A stretch of DNA of 64,000 nucleotides from JAPUME01 sp027294185 (lineage in GTDB: Bacteria > Acidobacteriota > Terriglobia > UBA7540 > JAPUME01): positions 744,001-808,000 of the forward strand of contig CAUVWZ020000002.1 in the NCBI GenBank assembly GCA_963555835.3. Direction: 5' to 3'. This document shows positions 10,036 to 19,079 of this stretch, piece after piece. The first letter of the stretch is position 1, and the number at the start of each line of letters is the position of its first letter. The translations under genes and the position numbers were made by a program. The notes under the pieces are model-generated. The model was not told the origin of the DNA. It worked only from the letters and a program-made list of their open reading frames with translations, and made no database searches.

Positions 10036-10057
10036 CAATGTCGACGCGTCGACATTG
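10036..10057. promoter_or_regulatory. 22-bp perfect palindrome upstream of ppdK
   Basis: The half-site CAATGTCGACG is followed directly by its exact reverse complement. It lies between the glyS stop and the ppdK start, 48 bp from the ppdK ATG. The inner 14 bp (GTCGACGCGTCGAC) recur at 14,039-14,052 upstream of recO. There is no T-run, so it does not look like a terminator; a dimeric regulator site is a reasonable guess. Confidence 0.5.
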
Positions 10058-10155
10058 CTTGCTACTGGATAGCTCGCTCGATCCAACCACACAGACATCA
10101 CCAGTAATAATAACCAAACAAACAGCTTATAGGTATGGCAAGGAATGTTCGGCAG

Positions 10156-12306
10156 CTAATCCGGTGCCACGATCACTTCAGAGAATCGAGCAATAGTGGA
10201 GAAGAGTCGATCCAACCCACTCAGCAGGCGCAACCGATTTTGGCGTATCGCCGGGTCCGGTGACATCACCAGGACCTTGTCAAAAAAGTAATCCACCCTG
10301 GGCCGCAAACCGGCAATCTGCCTCAATCCGACTTCGTATCTTCCCGAATCCACCGATTTCTTGACCTGCTTCTCGACCTCGACAAATTCACTGTATAGGT
10401 CTTCCTCAGGGCCAGGTTCAATACCGGATGGGTCGACCATCCCCGGGGTCCAATCTGATCCCTTCGCCGACTTGGTGATTAGGTTCGCGATGCGCTTCGC
10501 CGCCATGGACAAGTGAACAAAGTCCTCACTTTCTCGAACGGCCTCCAAGGCGCCGGCCCTGTGAAAAATACCGAGAGGTTCGGGATCAGGAGCGGCTAAA
10601 ACCGCATTTAATGTGTCATAACGATATCCGTGAGAACTCTCAAGTACGAACCGCACCCGCTCCCGGAAGAATCTAAGAGCGGATTGCTCCAATTCCCGTG
10701 GATCCCGCCCTTCCCTTGAGAATAACTGAGAAAAGTAATTGTAAGTTACTTGTTGTAAGTTAATTACAAGGTTATTCTCAATCAGTAGTTTAATTATTCC
10801 ATTCCCCTGACGGCGCAGGGCAAAAGGATCACTCGAACCGGTGGGCTCAAGCCCCGCCGCGTACCCTGCAAGCACGTTATCGAGCTTATCCACCAGCGAC
10901 ACCAGGACTCCCAGCAGGGCCCGCGGGCAGGAGTCTTCAGCCGTCACGGGGAGGTAGTGGTCGTAGACGGCGTCTGCAACCTCGCCTGCTTCCCCCTGAG
11001 AGGCAGCATAGAGTCCCCCCATGACACCTTGAAGAGAGGGGAACTCCTTCACCATATCCGTCGTCAGGTCACATTTCGCCAACTCCAGGGCACGGAGGAG
11101 CTGCCGCGTCAGTTCGGCAGGAGAGATTTTCCCGGATGGGAGTTCTGAAATGATGCCCTGCCCCAGAATTTTCATCCGCTCAATCTTGTCCCAATAGCTG
11201 CCCAGCTTCGAGTGAAAGGTCACCTGGCGCAGGAGGTCCAATCGGGAAGCAAAAGGAACGCGCTGGTCCGCTTCCCAGAAGAATTGCGCATCGCGAAAGC
11301 GGGCTTCCAGGACTCGTTCGTGCCCGCGCCGAATAGTCCCCTTCGAATCCTTTGCCCAATCCAGCACGGCCACAAAACGGGGCTGCAACTTTCCGTTTCG
11401 GCCCTGGACCGCCAGGTATTTCTGGTGCTCATGCATCACAGTGATCAGCAATTCTCTGGGCAGAGAAAGGAAGCGCGGGTCAAAATCGCCAAGCAGGGCA
11501 GAAGGCCATTCGGTGGAATTTACAATCCATTCAACTAACTCTTTATTCTGTATACATTTATATCCATACTTATCAACCAATACTTTAATATCCTTCTCAA
11601 GCAACTCTCGCCGCACATTCGTTTCGATCAAAACGCCGTGTTTTGCCAGGGTGCTGGAGTACTGGCGGAAACTCTTGAGCCGAATCGGGCTTCTTCCCCG
11701 CCGGCGGTGGCCATAGGTGGCATCCGAGGCCTTTACATCGCCAAAGGAAAGCTTGATTACGCGAGCCCGCCGCCCCTCACCAAGCAATGCAAGTAGCCAA
11801 CGAACGGGCCGAATGAATCGGGGGCCCGATTTTTTCAGCCAATACATGGTCGCCGGAAAGCTCAGCCTGGAGATCACATCTTCCAGTAGAGCGGGAAGCA
11901 CGTCATTCGCGGACTTCCCCAATCGCACCCGTCGGGCCATCACATATTCCCCACCGCCCTTGGATACCCGTTCGAGTGAATCCAGACCCACACCGCATTT
12001 GCGAGCGAATCCCGCGGCGGCAGGCGTTGGTTGACCGTTGGCATCATAGGCAACTCTTGCCGGGGGCCCCTGCATCTCCTCCACCTGATCCGGCTGGCTC
12101 CCCAGGAGGGAGGGAACGTAAACCGCAAGCCGGCGAGGAGTCGCGAAGGCGCGCACATCAAGCTTACCCGAGCCCGCCAAACCCGCGTCCTGAATCCCCT
12201 TGCGGACCAGGTTCCCCAGATCAATCCTCGCCCCTTCGAGCATGCGAGCGGGAATTTCCTCGCACCCAATCTCAAAGAGGAGCGGGACTTGCCTCTTCTG
12301 TTTCAT
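10156..12306 (-). CDS. glyS: glycyl-tRNA synthetase beta subunit
   Basis: Beta chain of the bacterial alpha2beta2 glycyl-tRNA synthetase, which binds and positions tRNA-Gly. About 716 residues, the expected size. The N-terminal signature LLFEIGCEEIPARML follows the start, YGHRRRG lies near residue 210, and a DALRE-type anticodon-binding region ends the protein. The ATG at 12306 lies five bases after the glyQ stop; an in-frame TTG at 12324 would overlap glyQ by 14 bp. It is the last gene of the recO-glyQ-glyS operon. Confidence 0.96.
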   Translation of the reverse strand: MKQKRQVPLLFEIGCEEIPARMLEGARIDLGNLVRKGIQDAGLAGSGKLDVRAFATPRRLAVYVPSLLGSQPDQVEEMQGPPARVAYDANGQPTPAAAGFARKCGVGLDSLERVSKGGGEYVMARRVRLGKSANDVLPALLEDVISRLSFPATMYWLKKSGPRFIRPVRWLLALLGEGRRARVIKLSFGDVKASDATYGHRRRGRSPIRLKSFRQYSSTLAKHGVLIETNVRRELLEKDIKVLVDKYGYKCIQNKELVEWIVNSTEWPSALLGDFDPRFLSLPRELLITVMHEHQKYLAVQGRNGKLQPRFVAVLDWAKDSKGTIRRGHERVLEARFRDAQFFWEADQRVPFASRLDLLRQVTFHSKLGSYWDKIERMKILGQGIISELPSGKISPAELTRQLLRALELAKCDLTTDMVKEFPSLQGVMGGLYAASQGEAGEVADAVYDHYLPVTAEDSCPRALLGVLVSLVDKLDNVLAGYAAGLEPTGSSDPFALRRQGNGIIKLLIENNLVINLQQVTYNYFSQLFSREGRDPRELEQSALRFFRERVRFVLESSHGYRYDTLNAVLAAPDPEPLGIFHRAGALEAVRESEDFVHLSMAAKRIANLITKSAKGSDWTPGMVDPSGIEPGPEEDLYSEFVEVEKQVKKSVDSGRYEVGLRQIAGLRPRVDYFFDKVLVMSPDPAIRQNRLRLLSGLDRLFSTIARFSEVIVAPD

Positions 12307-12310
12307 AGGC

Positions 12311-13285
12311 TTACGCTTGTTCAAGCCAGTTATTCTGCTCCATGAACTTTGGTGCCACCCCGCAAGACAGCCGCCGAACCCGGCCGATCAGGGAGACGCG
12401 CTCGGTGACACTGATGGCTCCCCTGGCGTCGAGTATGTTGAACAGATGAGAGCACTTAAGGCACAGGTCAAACGCCTTCCGTACCGGATAACGGACCCGG
12501 TCCTCCTCAGTTTTTAGCTGCTCAAAACCCTTCAAAAGCCGCGTGGCCTCAGCCTCATGCAGTTCAAACAGCTTGAACAGAACCGGCACATCGGCCATCT
12601 CAAAATCGTATACGGAGAACTGCAACTCCTCATCCCGGCGCAGGTCACCATAACTCACTCCATCGCTCCAACGGATGTCATAGACACTTGAAACGTCCTG
12701 GAGGAAGGCGCAAATGCGCTCCAACCCATAGGTCAACTCCGCCGAAATGGGCTCCAGGTCGATCCCCCCACACTGTTGAAAATAGGTGAATTGCGTGATT
12801 TCCAGCCCATCCAGCATCACCTGCCACCCTACGCCCCAGGCCCCCAGGGTGGGGGATTCCCAATTGTCCTCCTCGAAACGAATATCGTGATCCTGGAGAT
12901 TGATGCCCAAAACTTTGAGGCTCTTGAGGTAGGAGTCCTGAACATCCCGGGGAGGAGGCTTCAAGATCACCTGATATTGCAGATGTTTCAGCAGCCGGTT
13001 AGGATTCTCCCCGTAGCGGCCGTCCGCGGGGCGACGCGAGGGCTGCACGTAGGCCACCCGGTAGGGGTTCGGTCCCAGGGCTCGTAGGAAGGTTTCAGGG
13101 CACATGGTCCCGGCACCCACCTCCACGTCATAAGCAGGCGTCAGGACGCAGCCGTGCTTACCCCAAAACTCACTTAACCGCAGGATTACATCCTGCAGGT
13201 TCAGGCCAGGGTTTTTGGCCCCAGCCCCGGCTTTCCGTCTGGGAGTCCGAACCGTCGCTCGCTTTTTCTTCCCTTTTACAGGCAT
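12311..13285 (-). CDS. glyQ: glycyl-tRNA synthetase alpha subunit
   Basis: Catalytic class II alpha chain that forms glycyl-adenylate. It matches the family almost throughout: LQDVILRLSEFWGKHGC, GAGTMCPETFLRALGP, YVQPSRRPADGRYGENPNRL and FTYFQQCGGIDL. At 324 residues it is slightly longer than usual because of a lysine/arginine-rich N-terminal tail of about 25 residues, perhaps for RNA contact. It overlaps the recO 3' end by 10 bp and sits directly before glyS. Confidence 0.97.
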   Translation of the reverse strand: MPVKGKKKRATVRTPRRKAGAGAKNPGLNLQDVILRLSEFWGKHGCVLTPAYDVEVGAGTMCPETFLRALGPNPYRVAYVQPSRRPADGRYGENPNRLLKHLQYQVILKPPPRDVQDSYLKSLKVLGINLQDHDIRFEEDNWESPTLGAWGVGWQVMLDGLEITQFTYFQQCGGIDLEPISAELTYGLERICAFLQDVSSVYDIRWSDGVSYGDLRRDEELQFSVYDFEMADVPVLFKLFELHEAEATRLLKGFEQLKTEEDRVRYPVRKAFDLCLKCSHLFNILDARGAISVTERVSLIGRVRRLSCGVAPKFMEQNNWLEQA

Positions 13286-14025
13286 TGGGCCTCATCCAGG
13301 AGTTGCTTGGTCACCAACTTGCGCTCGATGTGTCTCTCGATCTGCTCGTCCAGGAACTGCCGCAAACTTCTCGATGTCTCCATTTCTGGGCTCGATCGGC
13401 GCCATCGCTCTAAGGTTTGCCCCTGGGTACTCCTGCAGAGCTCTCTCGAAGCAGCGTGCAATTGCCGCCCCTGCCCTTCCCGGCAGCTCGTACAGCACAA
13501 TCCTTCCCAGGAATTCCCATAGTATGCAGCGCCCACGCCCAGTGTCCGTCCGCAACGGCTGCATTGATCGAGATCACTCAGCACGCCTCCCAGCCGCAGC
13601 ATCCAGGCCGAAAAATAGCAAAGGATCGCATCCAAATGATCCGGCTGTTTCAAACCTCGAAGGACGTGCACGATCAACCGGAAGACACGGTCATTCGACT
13701 CCCGCTCGGGCATGAATTGATCACACACTTCCGCCACATACTGCGCCGCTACCTGACCCGAATACTCCCTCTGAATATCCATGAACGATTCGACCACTTC
13801 TGTAGAGTTCAACCGAACCAGATCACGGTTCTCCCGCTCATAGAACCAAACCCTTAGATAAGTCAGCGGCTCGAGCGATGCACCGAAACGACTCATCCGC
13901 CTCCGCGCACCGCCTGCAACGCCGCGAAGCCGACCAAACTCCCTGGTAAATAGTGATACGATCTTGTCCGCCTCACCCAGCCTGTAGGAACGCAGAACAA
14001 TCGCTTCTGTCTCATGTAGCGGCAT
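13276..14025 (-). CDS. recO: DNA repair protein RecO
   Basis: Mediator that helps load RecA on SSB-coated gaps with RecR. 249 residues. The N-terminal OB fold starts ETEAIVLRSYRLGEADKIVS, followed by a helical domain. A zinc-finger-like arrangement, CSRCGRTLG and CCTSC, is present as in many RecO proteins. Its 3' end overlaps glyQ by 10 bp, so it heads the recO-glyQ-glyS operon. The GTCGACGCGTCGAC palindrome lies 14-27 bp upstream of its ATG. Confidence 0.94.
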   Translation of the reverse strand: MPLHETEAIVLRSYRLGEADKIVSLFTREFGRLRGVAGGARRRMSRFGASLEPLTYLRVWFYERENRDLVRLNSTEVVESFMDIQREYSGQVAAQYVAEVCDQFMPERESNDRVFRLIVHVLRGLKQPDHLDAILCYFSAWMLRLGGVLSDLDQCSRCGRTLGVGAAYYGNSWEGLCCTSCREGQGRQLHAASRELCRSTQGQTLERWRRSSPEMETSRSLRQFLDEQIERHIERKLVTKQLLDEAQCL

Positions 14026-14038
14026 TAGCCATGGACAA

Positions 14039-14052
14039 GTCGACGCGTCGAC
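14039..14052. promoter_or_regulatory. GTCGACGCGTCGAC palindrome upstream of recO
   Basis: Perfect 14-bp palindrome 14 bp from the recO start codon, the same core as at 10,036-10,057 upstream of ppdK. This close to the start codon it would cover the ribosome site or 5' UTR. Confidence 0.45.
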
Positions 14053-14296
14053 AATAACCTCGATTCCCTATCATAATCCGACTCTGCCCAAAACGCCAAA
14101 TTTCACATAGTAATCAGACGACTACGTAACCCTAACCCTAGCCGACCCAACCCAAATGCCTCCCGAACTGAATAAATTATGTTAACTCTGAGCTGATACC
14201 TAAGAATTATCGGACAGTCCTCGGTGGTTCCCATTGCGCGTCTCTCCATTTTTCGGTAGAGTGATTGTTTTGCAAGTTGGACGTAAGGAGAGAGGA

Positions 14297-15283
14297 ATGG
14301 CCGAGAAAGTGTCGAGCGTGGATGTGGTGGGACTTGGTGAAAATGTTATGGACACCCTGCTGCTTGTCGACCGCTACCCTGCCCGCGGCACCAAGACCCA
14401 CCTTTTGACCTCTTCTCGCCAAACCGGTGGGCAGGTTGCATCGGCTCTGGTCGCATGCCGCCACCTCGGATTAAAGGCACGGTACGTCGGAAAATTCGGC
14501 GATGACGCCGACGCCAAACAGCAAATCAGAAGCCTGAAATTGGAGAGCATCGATTTCGAGTTTTGCCCTACGGTTTCAAACTGCCAGGGTCGGACCTCAG
14601 TCATCATCGTGGACCGAGCAACCGGGGAACGGACAATCTACTGGAACCGCGACGCTCGTTTGGCGGTTAAACCGGAAGAACTGAACCAGGAGGTCATCTG
14701 TAGCGGCAGGGTGCTCTTCGTAGACGGGCAGGACGTCGAGGCCTCAACCCAGGCCGCGAAGTGGGCGCGGGAGGCGGGACTGCACGTTGTTGCCGACCTC
14801 GACACCCTTCAGCCGGGTATTGAAAACCTGCTCCCGCACCTGACCCATCTGATTGCATCCAAAGAGTTTCCTCGCAAGGTGACCGGCGCATACAAGATGC
14901 AGACCTGTCTTTCACAGCTCCACAAGAACTTCGGAATTCCCACCGTAGGAGTGACTCTCGGTCCTGACGGGGCCCTGTTGCTCGATAAAGGCGAGTTCTA
15001 CTACTCCTCCGGTTATCGCGTGGCGGCTGTTGACACTACGGGCGCGGGCGACGTCTTTCACGGGGCCTTTATCTATGGGCTGCTTCAGGGGTGGGCCTGG
15101 GAAAAGAACCTGGACTTCTGCAATGCTTTCGCGGCCCTGAACTGCACTGCGATCGGCGCGCGCGGGTCCATTCGAACCCAGGTGGAAGCCGAGGTTCTGA
15201 TGGAACGTGGTTCGCGAAATGTAAACGAAGAATACGGAGCCCCGGCGAGCGTTCCCGAGAGTTCCGGCGCCCCGACCCAATAG
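14297..15283 (+). CDS. PfkB-family carbohydrate kinase
   Basis: Ribokinase-fold sugar kinase of about 328 residues; the substrate cannot be told from sequence. It has the N-terminal pattern VDVVGLGENVMDTLLLVDRYP, the glycine-rich QTGGQVASALVACRHLG, and the C-terminal PfkB signature DTTGAGDVFHGAFIYG with the catalytic Asp. The ATG at 14297 follows an AAGGAGAGAGG ribosome site and begins at the point of homology. It stands alone between recO (divergent) and the rhomboid gene. Confidence 0.92.
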   Translation: MAEKVSSVDVVGLGENVMDTLLLVDRYPARGTKTHLLTSSRQTGGQVASALVACRHLGLKARYVGKFGDDADAKQQIRSLKLESIDFEFCPTVSNCQGRTSVIIVDRATGERTIYWNRDARLAVKPEELNQEVICSGRVLFVDGQDVEASTQAAKWAREAGLHVVADLDTLQPGIENLLPHLTHLIASKEFPRKVTGAYKMQTCLSQLHKNFGIPTVGVTLGPDGALLLDKGEFYYSSGYRVAAVDTTGAGDVFHGAFIYGLLQGWAWEKNLDFCNAFAALNCTAIGARGSIRTQVEAEVLMERGSRNVNEEYGAPASVPESSGAPTQ

Positions 15284-15461
15284 ACAGCTTACCGTTTAGC
15301 CGAAACCCGTCCCCACTCCTCCATCCTCAGGCCCCGCGTGGAGAAAGCCCAGGGCACACACCAACGCCTGCCCTTCCCCGCCTGGGTGGTTGCAGGCCTT
15401 CCGTGGCGGCTCCGACGGGCCTTGGCAGGCAGTTGCCAATGCGGTGTAGAATAACCCCGGC

Positions 15462-16169
15462 ATGATTCCCATACCCTTGAAGGACAACCTCCGTCGAGAG
15501 ACCTGGCCCGTCATCACGCTGGTTCTGGTTGGGTTGAACCTGGCTGTTTTCTTGTTCGAACTCTCCCTTGGCAATCGACTGGAGCAGCTCATCCAGGTAT
15601 TCAGCGTCGTGCCGGCTCGATACACGGGAGCGGAAGGATGGTCGGCGCAGGGCATCGTGGGACTGATCGTTTCTCTGTTTGCATCCATGTTTCTGCATGC
15701 GGGTTGGGGGCACCTGCTGAGCAACATGCTCTTCCTGTGGGTTTTCGGCAGAAGTGTTGAGGATAGATTCGGACATCGGAAATTTATTGGTCTCTACCTC
15801 ATCTGCGGCGTCGGAGCCGCCTTTACACACATCTACATCAATCCCCTCTCCGAGGTCCCCACCGTGGGAGCCAGCGGAGCCATTGCCGGTGTGCTGGGGG
15901 CCTATCTCCTCAGCTATCCCGCGGCTAGGATTACCACTCTGGTTCCGCTGTTTTTCCTCTTCTGGTCGATTGAAGTTCCGGCATTCCTGATCTTAGGCTA
16001 CTGGTTCCTGATTCAGTTTGTGGCCGGCTGGCAGGCTTTTATGATCGCTCCGAGCGCAGTCGGAGGAGTGGCATGGTGGGCTCACATCGGAGGGTTCATT
16101 ACAGGATTCCTTCTCGCCATAGGGTTGCGCCCTCGCAGGAAAAAACCCACTCCCGCGTGGCTCTGGTAG
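15462..16169 (+). CDS. rhomboid family intramembrane serine protease
   Basis: A 235-residue polytopic membrane protease. The catalytic dyad is visible: Ser138 in the GASGAIAG motif and His208 in AHIGGFITG. The oxyanion-hole histidine and asparagine lie in HAGWGHLLSNM (His84, Asn88). About six or seven hydrophobic segments are present, with the basic tail RPRRKKP inside. It is convergent with the EamA gene, whose stop is only 16 bp away. Confidence 0.94.
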   Translation: MIPIPLKDNLRRETWPVITLVLVGLNLAVFLFELSLGNRLEQLIQVFSVVPARYTGAEGWSAQGIVGLIVSLFASMFLHAGWGHLLSNMLFLWVFGRSVEDRFGHRKFIGLYLICGVGAAFTHIYINPLSEVPTVGASGAIAGVLGAYLLSYPAARITTLVPLFFLFWSIEVPAFLILGYWFLIQFVAGWQAFMIAPSAVGGVAWWAHIGGFITGFLLAIGLRPRRKKPTPAWLW

Positions 16170-16185
16170 CCCGTAGGGGCCTACC

Positions 16186-17121
16186 TCACTCCCTTTCAAC
16201 AAGATAGACCCCGCCGAGAATCAACACTGCGGCCAACACCCAGCCTCGGGTAATCGGCTCCTGGAGCAACCAGATTCCGAATCCGGCGGCAAGAAGGGGT
16301 TGAAGATACCCAAAAGCGGCCACTCGAGCGGCCGTCAGGTAGTCCAGGGCCTTGTAGAAAAGCAGATAGGGGATCGTGGCGCCAAGAATCAGGACGTAGG
16401 CTGCAGCCAGCCAGCCGGAAGTGGAAACAGCGCCCCAGTCGAATCCTGGGAGCGTTGCGGCCATGACCGGAGCGAGCAACAGAGACCCCATCGGATAGGA
16501 GACCACATTCAATGTCAGAGCGTCATAGCGGACGGCCGCTCGCTTGGCCAGAATCGTATAGATGGAAAACACTACCGCCCCCGCCAGCAAAATCAGGTCC
16601 CCGACCCGATAGCTACTCTCCAGCGGGGCCCTGGTGAACGTCAGCACGCTCACGCCCCCGAAGGCAACCAGCACTCCCAGAATTTTTGGGGCGGTCAGGG
16701 CCTCCATATGTGTCCAGCGCGAAATCACCAGCACAAAAATGGGAACCATGGAGAACGTCAGGGCGGCATGCGTGACCGAGCTGTACCAGAGTCCGGTCAT
16801 AAAAAAGCCCTGGTTCAGCACCAAACCGGTAATGGCGAGTCCCGCGAAGGTCTTCCAATCGCCCCGGGCGCGCTCGAAACGCCGTCTGAGGGAAAACGGC
16901 GAAATCAGGAGGAACAGAATCGTCGCGCCCACCATACGCAATGGGATCAGAATTTGCGGTGGGAAATCATCCATGACAATCTTCGTTGCAACAATGTTCC
17001 CTGACCAACTGAGCGTCGCAATGCTCATCAGCAGGTAGGCGGAAAACGCCGTCAAACCCTTGCTCGTGCGAGGGTTTGCGGCTTCCAGCTCTCCGGATTT
17101 GGCATCCAAGGGCGTCGACAT
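16186..17121 (-). CDS. EamA/DMT-family transporter
   Basis: Ten-helix drug/metabolite exporter of the inner membrane with two tandem EamA repeats. The first contains LLMSIATLSWSGNIVATKIV, and the second starts near VGDLILLAGAVVFSIYTIL. The substrate is unknown. The ATG at 17121 is chosen; a TTG at 17172 would add 17 residues with no family match. It follows the OSBS/NSAR gene on the same strand by about 70 bp and could be the last gene of the mazG-GNAT-NSAR unit. Confidence 0.9.
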   Translation of the reverse strand: MSTPLDAKSGELEAANPRTSKGLTAFSAYLLMSIATLSWSGNIVATKIVMDDFPPQILIPLRMVGATILFLLISPFSLRRRFERARGDWKTFAGLAITGLVLNQGFFMTGLWYSSVTHAALTFSMVPIFVLVISRWTHMEALTAPKILGVLVAFGGVSVLTFTRAPLESSYRVGDLILLAGAVVFSIYTILAKRAAVRYDALTLNVVSYPMGSLLLAPVMAATLPGFDWGAVSTSGWLAAAYVLILGATIPYLLFYKALDYLTAARVAAFGYLQPLLAAGFGIWLLQEPITRGWVLAAVLILGGVYLVERE

Positions 17122-17193
17122 CAGTTCACTTGTCAGGAAATCCGCGTTACTTGCGGATCGACTGCAGATCAAGAATGAAAAGGAGTTCCGCCT

Positions 17194-18300
17194 TCAGGCA
17201 AAGGATTCCTGCCTTAGGGTCAAACTTTCAATGCGGTCGGTGTTGACCGAGTAACCGAGGCCCGCGCCGGTGGGGACCGAAATCGTCCCCTGCGGGCTTA
17301 CGGTGACTTCAGGTTCGATAATGTCCTGCTTCCAATAGCGGCGGCTCGCCGAGACGTCCCCGGGCAGTACGAAATTCGGAAGCGTTGAGAGGGCGATATT
17401 GTGAACCCGTCCGATGCCGCTCTCAAGCATCCCCCCGCACCAGACCGGCACGCCCTTTTCCCGGCAAAGATCGTGGATCTTCAATGCCTCGGTGTAGCCG
17501 CCCACCCTCCCCAGCTTGATGTTGATAATCTTGCCCGACCCTGCTTCCAGCGCCTTGCGGACCTTTTCTACACTGGTGATGGGCTCATCCAGACAAATCG
17601 GGGTGGCAATCTCCCTTTGCAGACGCGCGTGGTCCAACAGGTCATCCCAGGCCAGGGGCTGCTCGAGCATCATGAGATGGAAATGGTCGAGCATCTTGAT
17701 CCGAGGCAGGTCCGCCAGCGAGTAGGCCGCATTGGCGTCCGCCATCAGCCGGATGCGCGGAAAGCGGTTCCTGATGGCCCCCAGGACCTCGATGTCCCAT
17801 CCGGGCTTGATTTTGACTTTAATGCGCTGATAGCCGGCTGCCAGTTCCCGTTCAACTTTCTCCAGCAACAGTTCGACGGAATCGTCAATTCCAATCGAGA
17901 CCCCGCAGGGAATCTCCTTCAGTTCACCCCCGAGGAGCTTCGCCAGAGGCACGCCTGCCTGCTGTGCCTCGATGTCCCACAGAGCGCCCTCCAGGGCTGC
18001 CTTGGCCATATTGTGGCCACGAACCCGCTTAAACAGCGGCGCCGCATCCGAGGCTTTCTGCAGGGTCTTCCCCAGGACTCGAGGGATCAGAAAATCTCGC
18101 AGGATGTGCCACGCCGTATCGGTCGATTCGTAGCTGTAAAACGGCCCCTCGCCGGCCGTGCACTCCCCCCATCCGTGCACCCCCTCGGCCCTGACTTCCA
18201 CCAGCACAATCCTCCGCTCGGTGGTCCGCCCGAAACTGGTCTCAAAGAAGTGGACCAGTGGCAGTCGAATCTCCCGGATTTGGACCCGTTCGATCTTCAT
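17194..18300 (-). CDS. menC: o-succinylbenzoate synthase / N-succinylamino acid racemase (enolase superfamily)
   Basis: A 368-residue enolase-superfamily enzyme of the MenC type 2/NSAR group. The catalytic lysines are Lys161 and Lys163 (KVKIKPG) and Lys262 (INIKLGRVGG). The metal ligands are Asp188, Glu213 and Asp238. The motif VWCGGMLESGIGR is typical of OSBS/NSAR proteins. No other menaquinone gene is nearby. Its ATG overlaps the stop of a GNAT acetyltransferase (ATGA, 18297-18300). That pairing favours an N-succinylamino acid racemase role in amino-acid inversion over menaquinone synthesis, though the enzyme may do both. Confidence 0.88.
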   Translation of the reverse strand: MKIERVQIREIRLPLVHFFETSFGRTTERRIVLVEVRAEGVHGWGECTAGEGPFYSYESTDTAWHILRDFLIPRVLGKTLQKASDAAPLFKRVRGHNMAKAALEGALWDIEAQQAGVPLAKLLGGELKEIPCGVSIGIDDSVELLLEKVERELAAGYQRIKVKIKPGWDIEVLGAIRNRFPRIRLMADANAAYSLADLPRIKMLDHFHLMMLEQPLAWDDLLDHARLQREIATPICLDEPITSVEKVRKALEAGSGKIINIKLGRVGGYTEALKIHDLCREKGVPVWCGGMLESGIGRVHNIALSTLPNFVLPGDVSASRRYWKQDIIEPEVTVSPQGTISVPTGAGLGYSVNTDRIESLTLRQESFA

Positions 18301-19079
18301 GGTTGGTAACGGTCCAGAAGGTAGGTTGCGCTGTCGGTCCCCAATTGAATCCCCGTAACTACAAGACCGCGACTCAGGTGGCGCAGAAATTCCCGTCGGA
18401 CCCGCTGTTGGACACCACGGGCACGGCGGGGATGTTCGTTCGCCATCCTCCAGACGTCCAGCGGCAGCGTGACCTGAGCCTTGCCGGCGCTCCCTGCCCT
18501 TCTCTGGCTCCCTCTCCCTCCAGCCAGGGCCTTCTTCTTGACCACCCGCCTCGAACGCAGGTACCACACCGCCTCCAGACGGTCGGTCGCAAGGCCCGCC
18601 TGGGTGTTGGGGGAAAGCTCCCCGTGGTGATTAGGAGTGTATTGGCGGGCAACCGCTCCCAGCCTTTCAAGATTGAAGAAGGCATTTTTGACCCAAAGAG
18701 GGTCAAAGGTCCATTGGATGCGCTCGACGCCCGCCTTCAGAGCCAAACGCCGCTGTTCCAACTTGATCGCCCTTCCCAGGCCCTGATCCCGGTGCCGGGC
18801 GAGAACCCCCAGCGCCAGGGAGTAGAAATAGCGCCCTTCCCGATCCCAGGCGGGCAGCCAGTTGAGGAATCCTACCATCCGGTCCTTCGGGTCGAAGGCT
18901 CCCAGGACCGCGCCCCCGATCTTGTTCATCACAACGAGGCTGCGCTCAGGGTACGTCTCGTGATCAGTAAGTCCAAAGACGCGCTTCTGCAGTCTCACGA
19001 AAGCCTCAAGTTCCCGGTGAGTCCGGCAGAGTCGTAACGTGCAGGCTATCTTTTTTCCTCGGCTTTTACCCGGTCCCAT
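18297..19079 (-). CDS. GNAT family N-acetyltransferase (COG3375-like)
   Basis: About 260 residues with a GNAT core: the acetyl-CoA-binding stretch LGVLARHRDQGLGRAIK and a preceding beta-strand SLALGVL. It resembles the larger COG3375 acyltransferases found beside OSBS/NSAR racemases, where an N-succinyltransferase role has been proposed. The ATG at 19079 follows a GGAGGAG ribosome site; a longer start at 19106 exists. It overlaps mazG by 34 bp upstream and the racemase by 4 bp downstream, indicating translational coupling. Confidence 0.82.
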   Translation of the reverse strand: MGPGKSRGKKIACTLRLCRTHRELEAFVRLQKRVFGLTDHETYPERSLVVMNKIGGAVLGAFDPKDRMVGFLNWLPAWDREGRYFYSLALGVLARHRDQGLGRAIKLEQRRLALKAGVERIQWTFDPLWVKNAFFNLERLGAVARQYTPNHHGELSPNTQAGLATDRLEAVWYLRSRRVVKKKALAGGRGSQRRAGSAGKAQVTLPLDVWRMANEHPRRARGVQQRVRREFLRHLSRGLVVTGIQLGTDSATYLLDRYQP

